NCBI GenBank assembly: GCA_020850695.1 | Contig: JADZEF010000090.1 | Coordinates: 1 to 44,798 of the forward strand | Reading direction: 5' to 3' | DNA length: 44,798 nt | DNA from: Planctomycetaceae bacterium | GTDB lineage: Bacteria > Planctomycetota > Planctomycetia > Planctomycetales > Planctomycetaceae | Part shown: piece after piece, positions 42,175 through 44,798 of the stretch | Layout of the letters: every line of letters starts with the position of its first letter | Numbering within the stretch: the stretch's first letter is position 1 | Program-made: the position numbers and the translations under genes | Notes under the pieces: model-generated | The model's input: only the letters and a program-made list of their open reading frames with translations | Told to the model about the DNA's origin: nothing | Databases searched by the model: none

Positions 42175-43455
42175 TCACTTCGTGCCAAATCGGTACAGCG
42201 CCTTATCCGTTCGCACGAGGAGCGTGCTGTCGACCACTGCGGGCGAGGCGAAGATCGATCCGTCGAGCTTCGTTTCTGCGAGTTTTTCGAAGCTGCGGCC
42301 GGCGCGCAGCACCGTGATCGTTCCGTTCTCGCTGCTGAAATAGAGACGGCCGTCGGCCAGGACGGGGGACGCCCAATAGTTGCCGCCAAGTCGCTCCTGC
42401 CACACTGGCTTTCCGCTCAAAGCGTCGAGACAGACCAGCACGCCGAGGTCCGAGACCGAATAAATCAGTCCGTCGGCTCCCAGCACCGAAGGATTCGCCG
42501 GGACCTGCCTGGTGAACGTCCAGAGGACATGCGTCTTGGTGACGTCCCCTTCCCCATCGGGCCGGATGGCCCACAACTCGGGTTTCATGTAGCCGGTGAC
42601 GACGAAGAGCGTCCCGTCGAGAAAGATCGGACGCGGCACATTCGAGAACCCGATGTAGCGGACGCGCCACAACTCCTCGCCCGTGACCGGGTCGTATCCC
42701 TGCACCTGATCAGCACCGGGAGAAACCAGCTGCCGGCGACCGTTCGACTCGACCAGCAGCGGGGTGCAATACGCCTTCTTGAACTCGATGTTGTTGCGGA
42801 GCGGGGCAGAGCGATTCGTCTTCCACTTGAGCTTGCCGGTGCGGGTATCGAGAGCGGCGACGTATTGCAGGTCGCGTCCGTCGCAATTCACCACCAGCAG
42901 ATCGTCGACCAGCACCGGTGAACTTCCCGGACCTTCCTTGTGGTCGATCTTGAGTTCCTCGGTCTTCCACAGGATGCGGCCGGTCTTCGAGTCGAGGCAG
43001 GCTGTGCCCATGGCGCCAAAATGGACATAGACACGGCCTGGAGCCAGCACGGGCGTCGGAGACGCGTGGCTGTTCTTCGCGTTGACCTCGAGCGGATCGT
43101 TCGGCGTGAAGACTTCCACGTCGTGAACAATGCTGCCCTTCCTCAAATCGACGCACACCGCGCGCAGCGACTTGCCGTCGTCGCGGGCGGACGTCATCCA
43201 CACCTGCCCGGCCATCACCACGGGCGACGACCAGCCGCGGCCCGGAACTTCCGTCTTCCGGAGAAGATTCTGCTCCTCGCCGAATTCCTCCGGCAACCCC
43301 TTGTCGGTTGCGATCCCCTGCCCCGTCGGTCCGCGGAACTGCGGCCAGTCGCCGGCAACGGCGATCTGGCAGCACAGAATCGCGCAGAATGCGGCAAGTG
43401 CTCTCGCAGGAATCAACCCGGCTTGAAACCAGTGGACCACAGAGGCAGTGGGCAT
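42175..43455 (-). CDS. Exported PQQ-like beta-propeller protein
   Basis: This 426-residue protein has an N-terminal signal peptide (about 1-34) that ends near AVAG. The mature start GDWPQFRGPTGQG is the standard opening of planctomycete PQQ-like propellers. About seven blades follow, each with a W/Y/F-rich turn: VYVHFGAMGTACLDSKTGRILWKTE, YVAALDTRTGKLKWKT, VQGYDPVTGEELWRV, LVCLDALSGKPVWQE. The fold is shared by BamB and by quinoprotein dehydrogenases, but the metal and PQQ ligands of the latter are not evident. A role as a periplasmic scaffold is more likely than catalysis. The start codon lacks a strong ribosome site. Confidence 0.9.
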   Translation of the reverse strand: MPTASVVHWFQAGLIPARALAAFCAILCCQIAVAGDWPQFRGPTGQGIATDKGLPEEFGEEQNLLRKTEVPGRGWSSPVVMAGQVWMTSARDDGKSLRAVCVDLRKGSIVHDVEVFTPNDPLEVNAKNSHASPTPVLAPGRVYVHFGAMGTACLDSKTGRILWKTEELKIDHKEGPGSSPVLVDDLLVVNCDGRDLQYVAALDTRTGKLKWKTNRSAPLRNNIEFKKAYCTPLLVESNGRRQLVSPGADQVQGYDPVTGEELWRVRYIGFSNVPRPIFLDGTLFVVTGYMKPELWAIRPDGEGDVTKTHVLWTFTRQVPANPSVLGADGLIYSVSDLGVLVCLDALSGKPVWQERLGGNYWASPVLADGRLYFSSENGTITVLRAGRSFEKLAETKLDGSIFASPAVVDSTLLVRTDKALYRFGTK

Positions 43456-43551
43456 GCCGAGGCCTGGATGGCGGAGTAAGGAGTACGGCGAACGAAGGGA
43501 GCAGGTCCACCATACTGACGGATCATCGGCGCGAATGCACGACGGTCCCGG

Positions 43552-43608
43552 GCCGAGACGTTTCGCCTCTCTTCTCCACTTTGCGGAACTTTGCGTCTTC
43601 GCGTCTCG
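43552..43608. repeat. Short palindromic element D (relative of repeat A)
   Basis: GCCGAGACG (43552-43560) and CGTCTCGGC (43600-43608) are perfect 9-base inverted ends. Between them CTTTGCG occurs at 43577 and 43587, and CTTCGCG at 43595, the same unit family as in repeat A. It lies in the 356-base divergent gap before the BamA-like gene; no other feature was seen in that gap. Confidence 0.55.
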
Positions 43609-43811
43609 GCATCAAAGGCTGTCCCGCCTGTATGCGAGTGATATTCCCCGACTTCGGCGAACTCGTCTTGCTCGCATCTCGCGATTCCGTTATTTACCCG
43701 CCCGCTTGATCCTTTCGGGCGGTCCCTCTGCGGCCGCGCCGTCGCCTTTCTGAATTGCCTGCCGCTTCTTTCTCGCGTCACCAACTCGACCGCCACCCCG
43801 AGGGAGGTGTC

Positions 43812-44756
43812 ATGGACGACACCCGCATCCGGAATCGCGCCGCCGGTCTGTCCCGGCCGAAATGGCGTGCGCCGATCCGTCGTGCGTTCCTGGCGGTGTG
43901 CGGGCTGATGCTGGCCGGCCTCGCGACGGATCCGCTGTACGCCCAGAAGGAATTCGATCGTCCGACGTTCCCCGACGCGGACCTCGAACGGGGCCCGGAA
44001 GTCGGAAAGGAAGCTCCGCGCTTCACCCAGCCGAAGGCTCCGCCGCGCCGCCTCGCCGACATCGATCCGGATGAAGTCGATCTGCCCGACAGTCCGAAAC
44101 GCAGCGGTCCCGGCGAACTCGATCTGAAGTTCCTCGGAGCCGACAAACCGCTGGTGGCGGTGCGGATCGAGGGGAACGAGACGATTCCCGAATCGGCGAT
44201 CGCCCAGCACATCCGCACACGGACCGACCGCCCGGCCGACGAGCGGCAGATCCGCGAAGATGTCCGGGCCCTCTACGCCACGCGGTGGTTTTACAGCGTC
44301 GAGCCGCGGATTGTGGAAGAGTCGAAGGGGCTCGTCCTCGTCTTCAACGTGCTCGAGCGGCCGATCGTGCACAAAGTCGAGTATCAGGGCCGCAAGAAGA
44401 TCAAGGAAAAGACACTCGCCGCTGAAACCGGCCTCAAGGTCGGCAGCCCGTTCGACATCACGTCGAACCGCGAAGCCGCCCGACGGCTCGAGCAGTTCTA
44501 TCACGAGAAGGGTTTCGCCTTCGCCACGGTCGAACTCGAACGCGGCGGCAACGAAGGGGACCGCGAAGTCGTCTTCCGCATCCACGAAGGACCGAAAGTC
44601 AAAGTCACCAGCGTCAAGTTCGACGGCAATCACGACTTCAGCGATCAGTTGCTGGCGACCAAGCTGCACACGAAGAAGGCCAGCGGTACAAGGTCCGCAA
44701 CGTCGAGTTCGCGGGCAACCGGATCTTCTCGAAGGATGAGCTGGGCGCGAATCTGA
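43812..44756 (+). CDS. BamA-like outer-membrane assembly protein, frame broken in POTRA 3
   Basis: The ATG at 43812 follows a strong GGGAGGTG. The protein has a signal peptide (about 20-45, ending LYAQ), a Pro-rich linker and two full POTRA domains: one from DKPLVAVRIEGNETIP to LVFNVLERP, one from IVHKVEYQGRKKIKEK to VVFRIHEGP. A third begins KVKVTSVKFDGNHDFSDQLLATKL. After about residue 290 the frame turns into Ser/Arg-rich nonsense and stops at 44756. The true continuation is visible in another frame (next entry). In intact relatives about 45-50 more residues of POTRA 3 would stand between the two parts. The gene is therefore damaged by an internal deletion, or the sequence is misassembled here. 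BamA-type proteins insert beta-barrels in the outer membrane. Confidence 0.8.
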   Translation: MDDTRIRNRAAGLSRPKWRAPIRRAFLAVCGLMLAGLATDPLYAQKEFDRPTFPDADLERGPEVGKEAPRFTQPKAPPRRLADIDPDEVDLPDSPKRSGPGELDLKFLGADKPLVAVRIEGNETIPESAIAQHIRTRTDRPADERQIREDVRALYATRWFYSVEPRIVEESKGLVLVFNVLERPIVHKVEYQGRKKIKEKTLAAETGLKVGSPFDITSNREAARRLEQFYHEKGFAFATVELERGGNEGDREVVFRIHEGPKVKVTSVKFDGNHDFSDQLLATKLHTKKASGTRSATSSSRATGSSRRMSWARI

Positions 44757-44798
44757 AGCTCTCCGAAGGAAAGCACTTCAACGCCCGCTTCCTCGAAA
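44678..44798 (+). pseudogene. Out-of-frame continuation of the BamA-like gene (POTRA 3 end, POTRA 4)
   Basis: Reading from 44678 gives GQRYKVRNVEFAGNRIFSKD and then a further POTRA strand-helix start that stays open to the window edge. The GxRYKVRNVxFxGN pattern is the standard end of one POTRA and start of the next in planctomycete BamA-like proteins. It is in the frame +2 relative to the upstream part, so the two cannot be joined without loss or gain of bases. Confidence 0.75.

Overview
The window is GC-rich bacterial chromosome and almost certainly comes from a planctomycete (Planctomycetota). The markers are a DUF1559 pseudopilin with an H-X9-DG tail, a carboxypeptidase-regulatory-like lipoprotein beside it, a WPQFRGP-type PQQ-like propeller, a membrane-anchored multihaem cytochrome, and giant ExbD-like and DUF4175-like coiled-coil proteins. 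No rRNA, tRNA, CRISPR array, insertion sequence or phage gene was seen. Most of the window is core or lineage-conserved chromosome.

Layout. Positions 1-3598 (minus strand): a SpoU-type RNA methyltransferase, then a cytochrome b-like membrane protein whose stop overlaps the start of a multihaem c-type cytochrome that runs off the left edge. 3599-4930 (plus): an RRM RNA-binding protein with a long structured leader and a terminator about 270 bases after its stop. 5174-9201 (minus): pyrE, an orphan NatA-like ABC ATPase, a hicB-hicA toxin-antitoxin pair and sppA. 9310-10816 (minus): the pseudopilin and a small lipoprotein, separated by a strong hairpin. 11311-13938 (plus): alaS. 14076-20574 (minus): a 1279-residue hybrid histidine kinase, a PfkB sugar kinase, a DUF2062 membrane protein and a TlpA-like thioredoxin lipoprotein. 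20989-24635 (plus): a divergent Nramp-like transporter, a membrane-anchored low-complexity protein and a GT4 glycosyltransferase. 24640-29990 (minus): three genes encoding a MotA/TolQ/ExbB-like channel protein with a long coiled-coil tail and two different large ExbD-like partners. 30661-33235 (plus): a soluble NtrB-like kinase and MurJ. 33248-37096 (minus): a 1282-residue DUF4175-like coiled-coil protein. 37316-40096 (plus): an MGH1/GH63-like glycosidase. 40302-43455 (minus): a UxaA/GarD-family dehydratase and the PQQ-like propeller. 43812-44798 (plus): a BamA-like POTRA protein whose frame is broken inside its third POTRA domain.

Three points deserve most attention. First, the ExbB-like plus two-ExbD-like cassette (24640-29990) looks like a non-canonical ion-driven motor with two unlike plug subunits. 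Second, three intergenic gaps hold imperfect inverted repeats whose arms are built from short units about 9 bases long, and a fourth gap carries a one-armed relative. They have one architecture but different unit sequences. Third, the BamA-like gene has an apparent internal deletion close to the right edge.

Several very long open frames lie antisense to real genes (for example opposite the multihaem cytochrome, sppA and alaS). They are by-products of GC-rich codon usage and are not annotated.
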